DNA of 25,555 nucleotides from Auxenochlorella pyrenoidosa (GCA_001430745.1 KQ482057.1:996175-1021729), one strand, 5' to 3'. Counted from the first letter of the stretch, positions 1 through 10,153 are shown. The notes: generated by a model not told the origin, from the letters alone. Translations and numbers: made by a program.

Positions 1-79
1 TGAGGCGCTGGGTGGTTGTGTAAATGCACACCCACCTTTCCCGCCCTCCTTGCACCTTTGCACCCGGCATCGCCTGCAG

Positions 80-1403
80 AGGCGCTCACCTCCGCGGTGG
101 TGGCAGAGTCGCCCATGGCGGCCTCGGCGGGCGCTACGCCCGCAGCGGCTGCCCCCGTGCCCGACCTGCTGGGGGACCTGCTGGACCTGGATGTGCCCGC
201 CCCCGCACCCGCAGCAGCGGCGGCAGGCCCCACGCCAGCGGCTTCGCCGGGTGGGTGGGCGGGCCGGGGGCTGGGGGAGCCACAGCTTGCCGCCTGGATG
301 CATGCTGGACCGGTGTCCGGTGTGGGGAGCGCTGCTGTCACCAAGTCTCGGCAGCTTGTGGAGCAGGGTGCCTTTGAGAGACGGCCTCTGCCATGGGGCC
401 AGCAGGTCAGTCATCGCGTGCTCACGCGGCGGCGCTGCCCCTACCTGGTGCAGAGCTGCCGGTGGTGTTTGGCGAGGACAAGGGCAAGGGCGTGGTGGTG
501 CGCGCGCTGCTGGTGCAGGCGCCCGGCGGCGGATACGAGTACGAGGTGCGTGCAGGGAGGCTGCCGAGGGGGGCAGGCGCCCTGGGCAAGGGGCGCAAAC
601 CGGCACAGGGAGGATGGCAGTTGCGATGCGAGCCCAAACAGACGGGCGCCTGCGCGCTGGCCGGCTCACGGTGGCCATGGCCCTCACTGCTGACCCTGCC
701 CCCCCTGCTGGCGCAGCTGTCGGTGTCCAACGTGTCTGCGGGCGTGCCCCTGGACGGCTTCATGATCCAGTTCAACAAGAACGCGCTGGGCCTGGCGCCC
801 ACGTCGCAGGTTGTGCCGCTGGAGCCAGGTGAGTGGTGGGGCACCGCACCATGCCTGCGCGGGAGGGTGGACCGCAGGCTTGCAGCATGCGAGCTTGCGG
901 GGCGGGGCGCAGGCTAGACTTTTTGGCGGTGCTTGCCGCTCCCCTCCTGAGCGCACCTAGACATCCTGCTCCCTCTCCCTGCAGTGCTGCCTGGCGCAAC
1001 CAGCAGCGCGCGTGTGCCCATGACGCACGCACCCCACCTGCAGGCCCCCGAGCAGGGCAACGTGCTGCAGGTGGGCAGCAGGGGTGCTGGCCAGGAAGGT
1101 CGTGCAGCCAGGGGCAGGACTCGACAGCTGCGGCCACGTCAGCTCCTTTGCATGCCTGGGTGTTTCGCTTGGCATCTGCACAAGAGGTGTTGAAGGAGCG
1201 AAGGAACAAGTCGCATGATTGTCGCGTCTGTGCTGCTGCCGCCCTGTGTGCTTCTTAGCGATCCACTGGCTGTGCCTGCACCCCCGCTGCCGCTGCAGGT
1301 GGCCATCAAGTGCAACCAGCTGGGCGTGCTGTACATGAACGACGCCATCCCGCAGCACCTCCTGGCGCCACCTGCGCAGCAGCAACCACTGGACTTCTTC
1401 TAG
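80..1403 (+). CDS. Beta-adaptin, C-terminal hinge and ear (AP-1/AP-2 large beta subunit; 5' partial)
   Basis: This is the 3' end of a clathrin-adaptor beta subunit, which links cargo-bearing membrane to clathrin at the trans-Golgi or plasma membrane. Five exons are seen: 80-250, 454-545, 717-828, 985-1070 and 1299-1403 (TAG stop), with GT-AG junctions and matching phases; about 187 residues are visible. The first exon is Ala/Pro-rich hinge with an acidic-leucine clathrin box. The next exons are the ear beta-sandwich; the stretch GVPLDGFMIQFNKNALGLAP (exon 717-828) is close to the strongly conserved beta-adaptin ear motif, and VAIKCNQLGVLYMNDAIP in the last exon matches the end of the sandwich. 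The trunk lies left of the window. The protein stops about 15 residues after that motif, so the roughly 110-residue platform sub-domain of typical beta ears is missing. The family assignment is firm; AP-1 versus AP-2 cannot be decided, since green plants generally share one AP-1/2 beta type. Confidence 0.9.
178..192 (+). other. Clathrin-box motif LLDLD in the beta-adaptin hinge
   Basis: The hinge exon encodes Leu-Leu-Asp-Leu-Asp, which fits the L-phi-x-phi-[DE] clathrin box that binds the clathrin heavy-chain N-terminal beta-propeller in beta-adaptin hinges. It lies in a Pro/Ala-rich disordered stretch, as expected. The motif is seen directly; its binding role is inferred from the family. Confidence 0.75.
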
Positions 1404-1782
1404 TGCTGTGCTTTGTACACCATAGGATGGGCACTTGCTCGAAAGGGCCAGTGCTCCTGCCCAACGGCCGCCTCCCTGCCTGTACCCCTTTGCTACCCCC
1501 TCCTGTTCCTGCCTGGACTGCATGTGTAAGGGGCGGCCTGGGCAGGGGTGCCAGAAAAGCATGGCGTGGAGTTGCAGGGTGGATTGGGGTGTGGCGTGCG
1601 GCATGAAAGGGGCCCGTCGTTGCATATTCGGGCGAGGTGAGTGCAGGGAGGGATGAATCGTGATGGAATCGGGGTCAAGGGGATCGGTGTGCACGGCATG
1701 GGGAGGGGGACACAGCGTGCGAAAAAAGAAGGGGTCGTGAATTGGGGCAGAGGCGGGACACGGGGACGGACGCTGGCCCGGC
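1404..1782. other. Convergent intergenic region (two 3' UTRs)
   Basis: This 379-nt stretch separates the stop codon of the plus-strand beta-adaptin from the stop codon of the minus-strand lectin/beta-helix gene. It must hold both 3' UTRs. Apart from the plus-strand TGTAA I see no clear signal; no TGTAA was found on the minus strand. No frame here resembles the missing beta-adaptin platform domain. Confidence 0.6.
1525..1529 (+). terminator. Probable poly(A) signal TGTAA of the beta-adaptin gene
   Basis: TGTAA lies 122 nt downstream of the beta-adaptin stop codon. It is the usual green-algal nuclear polyadenylation signal, normally a short distance before the cleavage site, so the mRNA probably ends near 1540-1550. 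Confidence 0.6.
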
Positions 1783-4700
1783 TCACAGGCGCAGCCGCTG
1801 CTTACGCGTCTCCACCATGGCACCAAACAGGTCCTTTGGCGCAAACAGCGGTATGCGCTGCCCGGCCTTGTTCAGGTTCTGCTCCACCCGCCACTGCATG
1901 CTGGCGCAGTAGGGCGGGAGCACCGTGCTGGTGTCCACGCCCCCCTGCTTGACGCACTTGCCTGCAGGCAACAGCGAGTGGGGGGGGGGGGGGGGGGGCC
2001 GCCAGGGGTGCAGTGAGGAGAGAGGAGGCGAGGGGGCCGGCTGCTCTCGGCAAGGACAGGCAGCCCAGGGCTGCGCAGTGCACGCACCGGGCTTGGTGCA
2101 GTCCTGCGGTGGGCCGTACTGCCCCACAAAGTTGAGGAGGGGCCTGCAGGGGGGGAGGGAACACCCGGGGGGGGCGAAGCACACGCTTGCTGGACAAGCG
2201 CCGCTGGCAAGGAAGCAACCCAGGAGGTGTGCAGCGTGAACTCTGGTGCCCTGTGTGCCAGCATGGTGCTCCTCCCTCACCCAAAGTCGCAGTCGGGCAG
2301 GCTGAGCTCCGCCCGGGCGCTGCTGTAGATGTTCCACCTGCATGTGGCAGCCGGAATAGTGGGGGAGGGTGGGGGGCGCCTGCGATGGCAAAGACTAAAT
2401 CTCGAGAGGCGCACCCAGTGCCTGGTGCACCAGGTTAGGGAGTGCACCAGCCGGAGACGATACAGCCACGCCCGACATTTCAACAGTGCCACAGCATGCG
2501 CCAGGGAAGCAAAGGTGCAGCAGCGGCCGCCGGCGGCATGGCGGGGCATGCCGGCTGCGCACCAGGTGTTGTTGGCGGCAGCGTGGGCGCCGCGCACGGT
2601 CTGCCCGCTGCTGGCAAAGGGGCGGGTGCCCTCCCCCACGTCGATGTTGCTCCACAAATTGTTGTGGACGGCTGGGGCGAGGGGCAGGGGGCGGAGGGTG
2701 CGGCGTGGGATGCAGGGGGGCATTGCTGCAGCGGCCCTCTGCTGCCACTCGCCAGCTGCATGCCCTGGCGGTCTGGATTCAGCAAGGTGCGTGCACCCAC
2801 CCGACCGGTGCATGTCCAGGCTCATGTCCTTGCCGCGCCCGTTGTTATACACACACTCCTGGGAGAAGACGTCGAGGGTGAGGTCGTGGATGAAGCGGGA
2901 GTGGAAGTTGAAGCTGCGGGGCGGGGGTGGGGGACAAAAGGTGGAGGGCAAGATGGCAAGGTAGGTGGGGCGCACAGCCAGGTGAGCTGGCTTGCGAGAG
3001 ACCGGGACGCTGCAAGGTGGCTGCCCCGTGCTGTCCTTTGTGCTCACGCCATGAGTACGCACCATGCCGGGGAAAAGACAGAAAGGCATCACAGCAGGCG
3101 CATCGCTCACTTGACAATGTGCACGTTGCTGCTGCCGGCGGACCAGGCGCCGTGGTGGCCGTCGCAGTACTGCGTGTTCTGGTTGCCGCTGCATTGGCCG
3201 AGAGGATGCAGGGGCAGGACGGGGCAGTCAAAGGCAGGGAATGCGCCACCAGACCAGGGCAGGGACGTGCGCCACTGACTGCTCCCGTGCACCATTCCCG
3301 CCTCGCGGCTCCCGGTTACGAGATGCAGCCTCACCGGGGGGCGGTGATGTTGTAGGTCAGGTCGCGCATGGTGATGAAGTCGCAGTTCTGGGCCTCGGCG
3401 CCGGTGTCGGCGTTGATGATCTCCACCTGCGGGGGAGGGGGTGCCGGGTTTCCGGGGCAGGCGCAGGCGAGTGGCCCGCTGCATCGCTGGTCTGCAGCAA
3501 GGCATTGGCTGAGCATAGGGTACCGTCCCGGGTGGGCTGGGTTTGCGGCCCTGGGCCGGCTGCGCCGCGCTCACGTTGCGGACCCAGCTGTTGGCGGCTC
3601 CGTACAGCCAGAAGGCGTTGTAGCCGTAGGCCTTCATGTGCTGCGGGTAGACGTCCCACTGGAAGTTGACGGTGAAGGACTCAAAGCCGCTGTGCTGCAG
3701 GGGGGTGGCGAAGCTGTACAGCGCGGGCTGCAGGGCAAAGGGCAGAGGGCGGGGAGAGGGTCGTTGATCAAGGATACAGGGCAGGGAGCACTCTGCCGGC
3801 TACAGACGCTCCAGCCTGTGGAAGACTGCAATCAGCCAGGGCGGGGCAGCCCGCCACCCAAAGCACCTGGCCCTGGTTTCTCAGCGCATCCGCTGCTTGC
3901 CCGGGTGCCGTAGGTAGCCAGATCCCCCAGTGCTCGGCCTCACCTCCCAGCCCAGCCGCACATCATAGGGCAGCGGGCGCTCCAGCTCCACCCAGCCTGA
4001 GCCCACCCGCCGCACCCTTCAGGCCCGGGAGAAGAGGAGGTGGGGCAGCGCAAGCCATCGCAGCAGTGTGACTGATGCCGGCAGAGGAGGTTCGCTGGCA
4101 ACTGGGGTGCTGGCGGCAGCGTGGGAGCCCGGCCTGCGCCCGGCCTGCTTGCCTGGAGGCGAAGCGGAGGCGCTCTCCGCTGTAGGGGGTGGCCGAGGAG
4201 GCCAGGTTCTCGCCATACAGGTAGGCCTGGGGTGTGTGAGGGTGGGGTGTGTGTGGGGGGGGGGGAGTCGGGGGGGGGGCGATGTGGATTGAGAGAAAGG
4301 GACCACAAGAGGTTGTGCAGGCAGCACCAAGGCAAGGGGCCAGCCGGCCAGGCGGGCCAGGGCGCAGCTGCCCGTGCTGCCCTGTGGGCATGTCGACAGA
4401 GCGCAGCTGCCAGCTGGCCCGGCAGGTGCAGGCGCTGCGCGTGGCGAGTGGCGAGGGGCCTCACATCCAGGGTGCCGTCGCCGGCGGCGGTGATGACCCC
4501 CTCCCCGGGGTCCAGGTGCTCCTCGCGGTCCAGGCCCATGGCCTGGGCGTCCGCCCTGCCGGCCACAAAGGCTTCGGGCAGGGGCAGGTAGGCGTGAGGG
4601 GGGGAGGGGGAGGGAGGGGGCGGCGGGGAGCTGGCAGCCCGCGGGGCCGTCGAGGCGTTGCCGGGTGCCGACCCCGGGAGCGGGAGCTGTGAGGAGCCGG

Positions 4701-5244
4701 CGTCCATGGAGGTGAGGGAGACGGAGCCAGAGGCCGTGGCTGCCGTGCCCATGGGCTCTGCCTCGGTGCGTCGGGCGGCTGCCTGCCCCTGCAGCAGGCC
4801 ACGCCGGCTGGCCACCCTGCTGGGCGACCGCGCAAAGATGCGCACCCACTGGCCGACCTCGATGCCGCTGGTGGTGCTGACCTGCGCTTAGGGTGGGGCA
4901 GGAGTTACATTAAGGAGGATATGAGCAGCCGGCGCCTCTGGCCCTGTAAAGGCACAAGAAAGACGGGAAGCAAGTGTCAGCCAGCCCGACACCTGCCCTG
5001 GTGTTCCACCCTGTGCCCTGCCCCTTGGCCAGCAGGGTGGGGCCCAGGCAGGCGTTGCCGGCTGTGCCTGACAGCACCCCCCCCCCACCACACACACTGC
5101 CGTCGTGTTCTCGTGCACCCACCCACCTGCACCCGCGTCTGCCCCTTGGTCAGTCCCGCGGTGACCTCTGCCAGCAGGAACTGGGTGTCGGTGCTGTCGT
5201 AGTTGCGGCCGTGCAGGCTGCAGACGCACGGGAGGTGTGTGTTT

Positions 5245-5275
<31 letters not shown>

Positions 5276-8200
5276 GTGGTGGTGGGTGAAGGAGGGGGGG
5301 AGGATGGGACGGCAGCAAGAAGTGCTGCTGTCAAAGGCTGCACCTCGAAGCGGTGGGGCAAGCGTGGGGTGGGCTTGAAGCGGCTGCAGCGGGGTCGCAA
5401 CAGCGCTGCTGGTCCTGACACACAACTGGGATGCCGAGAGGTGCACCCAGCGCCTGACGGGTCCCAGCACCTGCCCGCCCACCCGCCCCTGCTGCCCCAG
5501 GGACTCACACCAGGAAGCCCCCCATGTAGGCCCACGTCATCTGGTTCCCGTACACGTGCTGCAGGCCCTTGGGGAAGTACAGGGTGGTGCGCCGCGGCTG
5601 CAGGGGGGGGGGGGGCACGTGGGAGTGGAGGGGGCGGTTGATGCCTGCGACGCGGGGAGGCCCCACATCACTCTGTGCTCCCTTGGCGGCCAATCATGCG
5701 CCAACCCCGTCCGCTCTGCACAAGCACGCATCCGCAGTGATGCTTCCCGCCGCAGTGGCTGGACAGGCAGGCCCCAATGCGAGCCCCTCCCCGCCCCCTC
5801 ACCCCCTCACCCGCCAGCGAGGCCCCCCCCTCATCCCCCCTCACCCCCTCGCCCCTCGTGAACCTCCTCCCATATCCCCCCTCACCCCCTCGCCCCGCAG
5901 CACCACGTTGCTCTGGTAGATCTCCACCATGCGGGTGACCCTGTAGGTGCCCGCCGGCAGCAGCACCGCCACGCCCTCCCGGCCCTCGTTCCCAAAGCCC
6001 TTGTATGGCAGCTGCGGGGGAGGAGAGAGGGGACGGGAGGCGCAGGGTGTGAGCGGACGATGCACACCCTGCAGCCAGGCAGGGGCGCTGAACACCCACC
6101 CTCAACATCCTGAACATCAACCGCATCTCAAGGCAGCAGCCGGCCCGCGCCAGGCGCCTCCCTGCCCCAAGCGCATGGTTGACATTGGAGCGACTAACTC
6201 GCTCCATGCCCCCCACGTACCGGGCAGCGCCTGCTGTTGTGGCTGCCGCAGGGCTCGGTGGTCAGCTGCAGGGCGAGCTCGGAGGCGCGCTCAATGGCCT
6301 TGGTGATGGCGTTGGTGTCGTCTGCAGGGGGGGTGCACGGAAGCATCAGCCAGCGCAGCACTGCTGCACACTCCGACATGGCACCTTGACTGCAAGGGGG
6401 CTGGCTGCAAGGGGCCTGGCCGCCGGCCTGGGCTCCTCACCCGCCACGCCGTCGCCCACCGCCCCAAAGTCCTTGACGTTGACCCGCACGGGATAGTCGG
6501 GGATGGGCCGCTCGTTGGCTGCAGGGCAGACCACGGCAGCACTTGGGGTGGGGAATGCTGGGGCGTGCGGGCCTGGATGCTTCGCTTCACTGCACCCAAC
6601 CGCCCCCACAGAACCAACAACCCAACCGCACGCGCACATGTGCAGGCACGCGCACGCAGGCGCTTGCACCCCTGGTGGCCTCCCTCTGTGTGCCGCGCCC
6701 CGCCCCCACCTACCCATGTAGCCCGCGTAGCTCCAGTCGGGGATGCGCCCGGTGGGCCGCCACCGCTCACCGCGCTCGCCCCACAGCAGGCTGCGCTGGC
6801 CATCACCCATGTTGTTGTTGCCGCCAGAGGGCGGGTCACGCCGCGGAGGGGGCCGTGGGGCACGCGGGCGCTTGCCGCAGCTGCAGGGCGGGGGGCGCCC
6901 CGGCGGGTTGTGTCGTTCAGAGCCGATTCCGGGAACTTCTTCAGCAGCACCCAGACAGCCGTGCAGCCCAGTTAAAGCTCCATGACCCTCCTGTGCTGGA
7001 GCGGCCTAAAGCCTCCTGCGCTGCCCTGGGCCCCCGTCTGCACCGCCGCCAGCTCACCGGTACTGGAACCACAGCACCTTGGGCTTCACGCGAGGGCATG
7101 GGTCACCGCCAAACACCAGGTCATTCGCCAGCGGGGCGCAGACAGCCTTGCCCACGCAGCTGCCCGCCACCACCCTGCAGGGTGGGCCAGGACAAGAAGG
7201 TTGCTGAGACGGCCGGACCTTGCCCATGCCTGGTGCTGCAGCACGCACAATATCTGACGGCACCAACATGTTGCCCGCTGGTTCGGCCTGCACAGGGCAA
7301 CACCGGCCCGCCCGCCAGAGCTCCCCCAGCGCGCGCCTGTAGCTGGTGCGGGCCACACAGCCGGCCGAGTGCTTGCCGTAAAACACGTTGGCCACCGACT
7401 TGATGACCTGGCCAGAGGGGCAGGAGGCCACGGCGCGCTTGCCCTCCACCGCCACCGCAGTGGGGCCTGCAGCGCAGCCGGCAGCGGCAGGACATCCTGG
7501 CATGGTGTCCTGAACCCCCGAGGCTTGCAGGGATCACAGCAGGAGTGGGCAGTCAGGAGGCAGGCCGGCCTTCCAGCAGATCAGCGGGCAGAGAGGGGTT
7601 CCGCAGCAGGCGCACCTGAGGGCGGGCGTGGGCTGGGCGCCTTCTTCCCGCACCTGCATGGAGGACCGGGGGCAGAGCAAAGTTGCTCGTCTGCTCTGAC
7701 AGCCCAAGCATGTGCATGTGCAGCCCAGGCTGCAGCAAGCTTATTTGCCACCACGTGCAGGCCTGCAGGCGCATCGAGCACAGGCACGCGTCGGCATCTT
7801 AGCCCAGTGGCTCCGGCGCCCGCCCACTTGTACTTGAAGAAGAGGTACTTGGGCTTGATGGCGGGGCAGGGGTTGACGCCAAACTGGATGTTGCTGGCGC
7901 GCACCCAGCAGCTGCGCCTGCCCATGCAGCGGCGGGCGACCAGCCTGCGGGCCGTGGCACAGAGGCGCAGAGGTCGGGTCGGGCTGCAAGCCCTCGCCTG
8001 TACGGTCCGCACCTCGAGAACCGTGTGAACCTCTTCTTGCCACGCAGCCTTGCTCCCGAACCTGCCTCTCTCTTGCGGGCTGCGCAGGGTCACCCGCATG
8101 CAGCACGGCATGCGGTGTCCCGACCCAGGCCCGCAGGCAGCGTGCCAGCCCGGCGCCCCGCCTTCACCTGTGGGAGTTCTGTGCGCTGCAGCCCCGAGAG

Positions 8201-9329
8201 GCCTTGCCGTAGAAGGCCCCCTGGATTGCGGTGATGACCTGGCCCGCGGGGCAGCGCGCCGTGGCACGCGTGCCCTCCGTAGCGCCCACGCCCCGGAAGC
8301 CTCCTGCGGGGGTCAGGGAGAGCCGGGGCTGCGCACTCGATCTGCTCTTTGTCACGCATGTGTGAGCATGTGTGTGAGGGAGGGGGATGCATGGACCGGT
8401 GCAGGATCTGGGCTCGGAGCACGCTGCAAAGCGGATGCGAAACGGATGCGCGTCTGGTGCTGGCACAGGCAGGTTCTGCCCTGCGCTCTCCCGGCCGGGC
8501 CACTCACCACCGGCTGGCAGCTGGCTCCGCGGCGTGCACCTGCAGAACCAGGGAACGAGGCAGGGAGCCAGGGTGTCGCCGTTCAGTGCCTGCCTCCAGC
8601 CTGGGCGCGGGGCATCAGGAGCACCCGTGTGAGGTCTGCCAGCTCACCTGTACTTGAACCACAGCACCTTGGGCTTGACGCGAGGGCAGGGGTCCCCGCC
8701 AAACGTGCCATCTGTGGCCAGCGGTGCGCAGATACCCTTGCCCATGCAACTGCGCGCTACCACCCTGCAGGGTAGGGCAAGTTAAGCACTCGTACGTGCG
8801 TTGCAGGCTGGAAGCGATTGCAGGCCAGCTCTAGGCCTGGCATAGAGCACCCTTGCAGCTAGAGCCGATTGCCTGGCCCCGCCGCAACTGATAGTAGGTC
8901 CTTCCCAAGCACACCTGTAACTGCTGCTGGCGCGGCAGCGCGCGCTGTGCTTGCCGTAGAACACCCCCGGGATGGCGCTGATGACCTGGCCACGAGGGCA
9001 CAGGGCCACGGCCCGCTTGCCCTCCGTTGCGGAAGCGCTGCGCTCTGTTGGGCAGCATGCGGCGCCAGCACAACAATGGCGACGTCAGCGGGGGCATGAC
9101 CAGGCCCAAGGGTTGGCAGGGGCAGCAGGAAAAGATGGGCTCGCGCCAGCAAAATGTGACAGCTGCCGCCAGGCAGCTACGCACGCAGCCAACACATCTG
9201 ACAGCAAGCACGACGGAACTGACATGGCGCAGGACCTGGTGCAGGGTGCGCACCAGCTACAGTGCTGACAACTGCTGCTGCGAGCAGGAGCAGGAGGAGC
9301 CCTGCAGCCGCCGGCGCTGGCGGCGCCAT
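1783..9329 (-). CDS. Secreted triple SUEL-lectin / pectate-lyase-superfamily beta-helix protein
   Basis: A complete 26-exon model of 2,946 coding nt (about 981 residues). Exons 5' to 3': 9329-9254, 9044-8915, 8764-8648, 8539-8508, 8303-8168, 7944-7828, 7653-7616, 7466-7337, 7174-7058, 6880-6714, 6518-6441, 6321-6221, 6011-5886, 5597-5509, 5217-5127, 4881-4465, 4226-4153, 4016-3944, 3727-3575, 3426-3335, 3188-3111, 2913-2801, 2671-2563, 2337-2281, 2143-2088, 1961-1783; every phase agrees. Residues 1-25 are a signal peptide, about 26-300 three SUEL lectin repeats, about 300-345 a basic Pro/Arg linker, and about 345-981 a right-handed beta-helix. The start is the ATG that opens the signal peptide and whose phase-1 donor fits the first lectin exon. 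Likely role: binding and cleaving or remodelling a cell-wall or extracellular polysaccharide. Catalytic residues were not identified, so enzyme activity is inference. Two introns use GC donors. Confidence 0.85.
1980..1998. repeat. Poly-G run (poly-C on the gene strand)
   Basis: A run of 19 G on the plus strand. On the minus gene strand it is a C tract lying 17 nt before the acceptor at 1963-1962, so it serves as the polypyrimidine tract of the last intron of the lectin/beta-helix gene. Confidence 0.85.
4151..4152 (-). other. GC splice donor (GC-AG intron 4017-4152)
   Basis: The exon ending ...TTCGCCTCCAG is followed by GCAAGC. The splice to the acceptor at 4018-4017 keeps phase 2 and continues the protein (RFASR then VRRVGSG). 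No usable GT donor lies in this intron, so a GC-AG intron is the best reading. Confidence 0.7.
4250..4280. repeat. G-rich tract in intron
   Basis: Two adjacent G runs (about 11 and 10 G) separated by AGTC. On the minus strand they form the C-rich stretch upstream of the acceptor at 4228-4227. Confidence 0.7.
5235..5275. repeat. (GT)n microsatellite
   Basis: An almost pure GT array of about 41 nt with two T insertions near its left end. It lies in the intron just before exon 5217-5127 of the minus-strand gene, where it reads as (AC)n. Confidence 0.85.
5833..5896. repeat. 41-nt-period direct repeat carrying a 5' splice site
   Basis: An identical 23-nt segment occurs at 5833-5855 and 5874-5896. 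On the minus strand the second one spans the real exon end and donor (GGG|GTGAGG at 5886/5885); the first is a perfect copy of the same donor inside the intron. Confidence 0.75.
6881..7466 (-). other. SUEL-type lectin domain 3
   Basis: Encoded by exons 7466-7337 and 7174-7058; the last Cys lies at the start of exon 6880-6714. The first exon is 130 nt and the second 117 nt, exactly as in domain 1, and the residues are nearly identical (CPSGQVIKSVANVFYGK; FGGDPCPRVKPKVLWFQY). The intron between the two halves begins with GC instead of GT. Confidence 0.82.
7335..7336 (-). other. GC splice donor (GC-AG intron 7175-7336)
   Basis: The exon end ...AGCTACAG is followed by GCGCGC. The two sister lectin units have GTGTGC and GTGAAG at the same place and phase, so the intron position is homologous and only the second base of the donor differs. 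Confidence 0.7.
7616..8303 (-). other. SUEL-type lectin domain 2 (diverged copy)
   Basis: Encoded by exons 8303-8168, 7944-7828 and 7653-7616. It retains CPAGQVITAIQGAFYGK, the C-MGRRSC pair, FGVNPCPAIKPKYLFFKY and the last Cys, followed by a short Lys/Pro-rich linker. The aspartate of the usual FG-x-DPC motif is replaced by Asn. Intron phases are 1, 2, 2 and 1, the same as in the flanking copies. Confidence 0.8.
8508..9044 (-). other. SUEL-type lectin domain 1
   Basis: Encoded by exons 9044-8915, 8764-8648 and 8539-8508. It shows the SUEL/D-galactoside-L-rhamnose-binding lectin pattern: a first strand ending CPRGQVISAIPGVFYGK, then a Cys-containing loop, SCMGKGIC, FGGDPCPRVKPKVLWFKY and a final Cys. 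Six cysteines are in register with the other two copies. It is nearly the same as domain 3 and clearly different from domain 2. Confidence 0.82.
9254..9329 (-). other. Signal-peptide exon of the lectin/beta-helix gene
   Basis: From the ATG at 9329-9327 the exon encodes a short Pro/Ala start, six consecutive leucines, then AAAVVSTVAG-like residues ending in small side chains, a textbook cleavable signal peptide. The donor GTGCGC at 9253 leaves phase 1, which is the phase required by the acceptor before 9044 and by the equivalent acceptors of the other two lectin units. This is the main reason for choosing this start; an in-frame cDNA would settle it. Confidence 0.72.
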
Positions 9330-10153
9330 CACTGCCGGCAGGGCTCAGCCCCGCTCGTGTCGCTCGGTCGTCAGTAAAAACCTGCTCCAATGCGAGCGTC
9401 TGTGGCTCGAGTCGAAGCAAGAGGGGGCATGCGCGCAAGAGGGACAGGACAAGATGGCGGGCGCGTGAGAATTGCCCAGCAGGCGGGAAGACGCAGCGGG
9501 CCTCCAAGGGCGATCGAAGCGCTTTTTGGAGTTTGCATAGCAGCGTGGCACGTGGGCTCGCCCTCCAGCGGGCCCCCGCCTAACTAACCTTCAGGTGCTG
9601 TTGCTGGCGTAGCGTACTCGCACAGCCGGCCGCCTCGGCGAGTCTTGCAACAAATGCGTAAGCAGTACATGAGCAGTGCAGAGCGAGAAATGCCACAGGA
9701 GGAAAGGTCACAAGCTGCCACGTGGCTGTCGGGCTCGTTTTGCAGACCCTCCTGACACCTGAATCTCGCTCGAAACCTCTCCCTCACTGCATTTAAAGTG
9801 CTTTGCACCTCGATTCATGCGGAATCAGGAGGTTCTTCGGCAGGACCACACATGTCGCTGTCGGGGGACACCGGTAGCAGCTGATGCCACCCCACAAGGG
9901 GCACTGCCCAACGGCTGGACCTTGTAGTGCTCGCTCCTGGCTGCGCCTGGTGTAAGAGACAGAGGGAAAAGCATAACAGCCCCTGGCATCAGACAGAGCT
10001 ATACGTGCGCTCTACCTGCGCTCCCTTGAAGCTGCCCGCCCTGTTGCTGCAGGCCCGCCCAAGGGCGCGTACTGTCGCTATGGACAACAGGGATGGTTCC
10101 GGTTGCACCGTGAACGCAGAGCTCCTAAGAAATACAAGCGATGCAGCCGACCG
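9330..10153. other. Intergenic region: lectin gene promoter/5' UTR and USP gene 3' UTR
   Basis: Both flanking genes are on the minus strand, so this 824-nt stretch should hold the 3' UTR of the USP gene (upper part) and the promoter and 5' UTR of the lectin/beta-helix gene (lower part). It includes a more AT-rich patch near 9600-9830. I see no convincing TATA box, no exact minus-strand TGTAA and no exon-like coding frame. Confidence 0.55.

Larger units (their letters stand above)
1783..6880 (-). other. Pectate-lyase-superfamily beta-helix domain
   Basis: After a basic linker the protein reads VKDFGAVGDGVADDTNAI across the 6441/6321 intron, the hallmark N-terminal motif of Pectate_lyase_3-like and GH28/GH55-like beta-helix proteins. 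Later short beta turns are rich in Asn, Gly, Asp and aromatic residues (for example NIDVGEGTRPFASSG and the AANNTWWNIYSSAR region near 2563/2337), typical of parallel beta-helix coils. The large exon 4881-4465 carries a Ser/Ala/Pro-rich insertion of low complexity. The C-terminus is Cys-containing and basic. Substrate and active site cannot be deduced from sequence alone. Confidence 0.8.

Noticed and set aside
9085..9507. Minus-strand frame beginning MEARCVFPPAG or an internal MSVPSCLL start as the N-terminus of the lectin gene
   Set aside because: The ATG at 9329 gives a far better signal peptide and its donor matches the phase-1 intron conserved before each lectin unit.
9584..9808. Minus-strand 74-residue open frame between the lectin and USP genes
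   Set aside because: It has no similarity, no splice partners and lies where UTR and promoter are expected.
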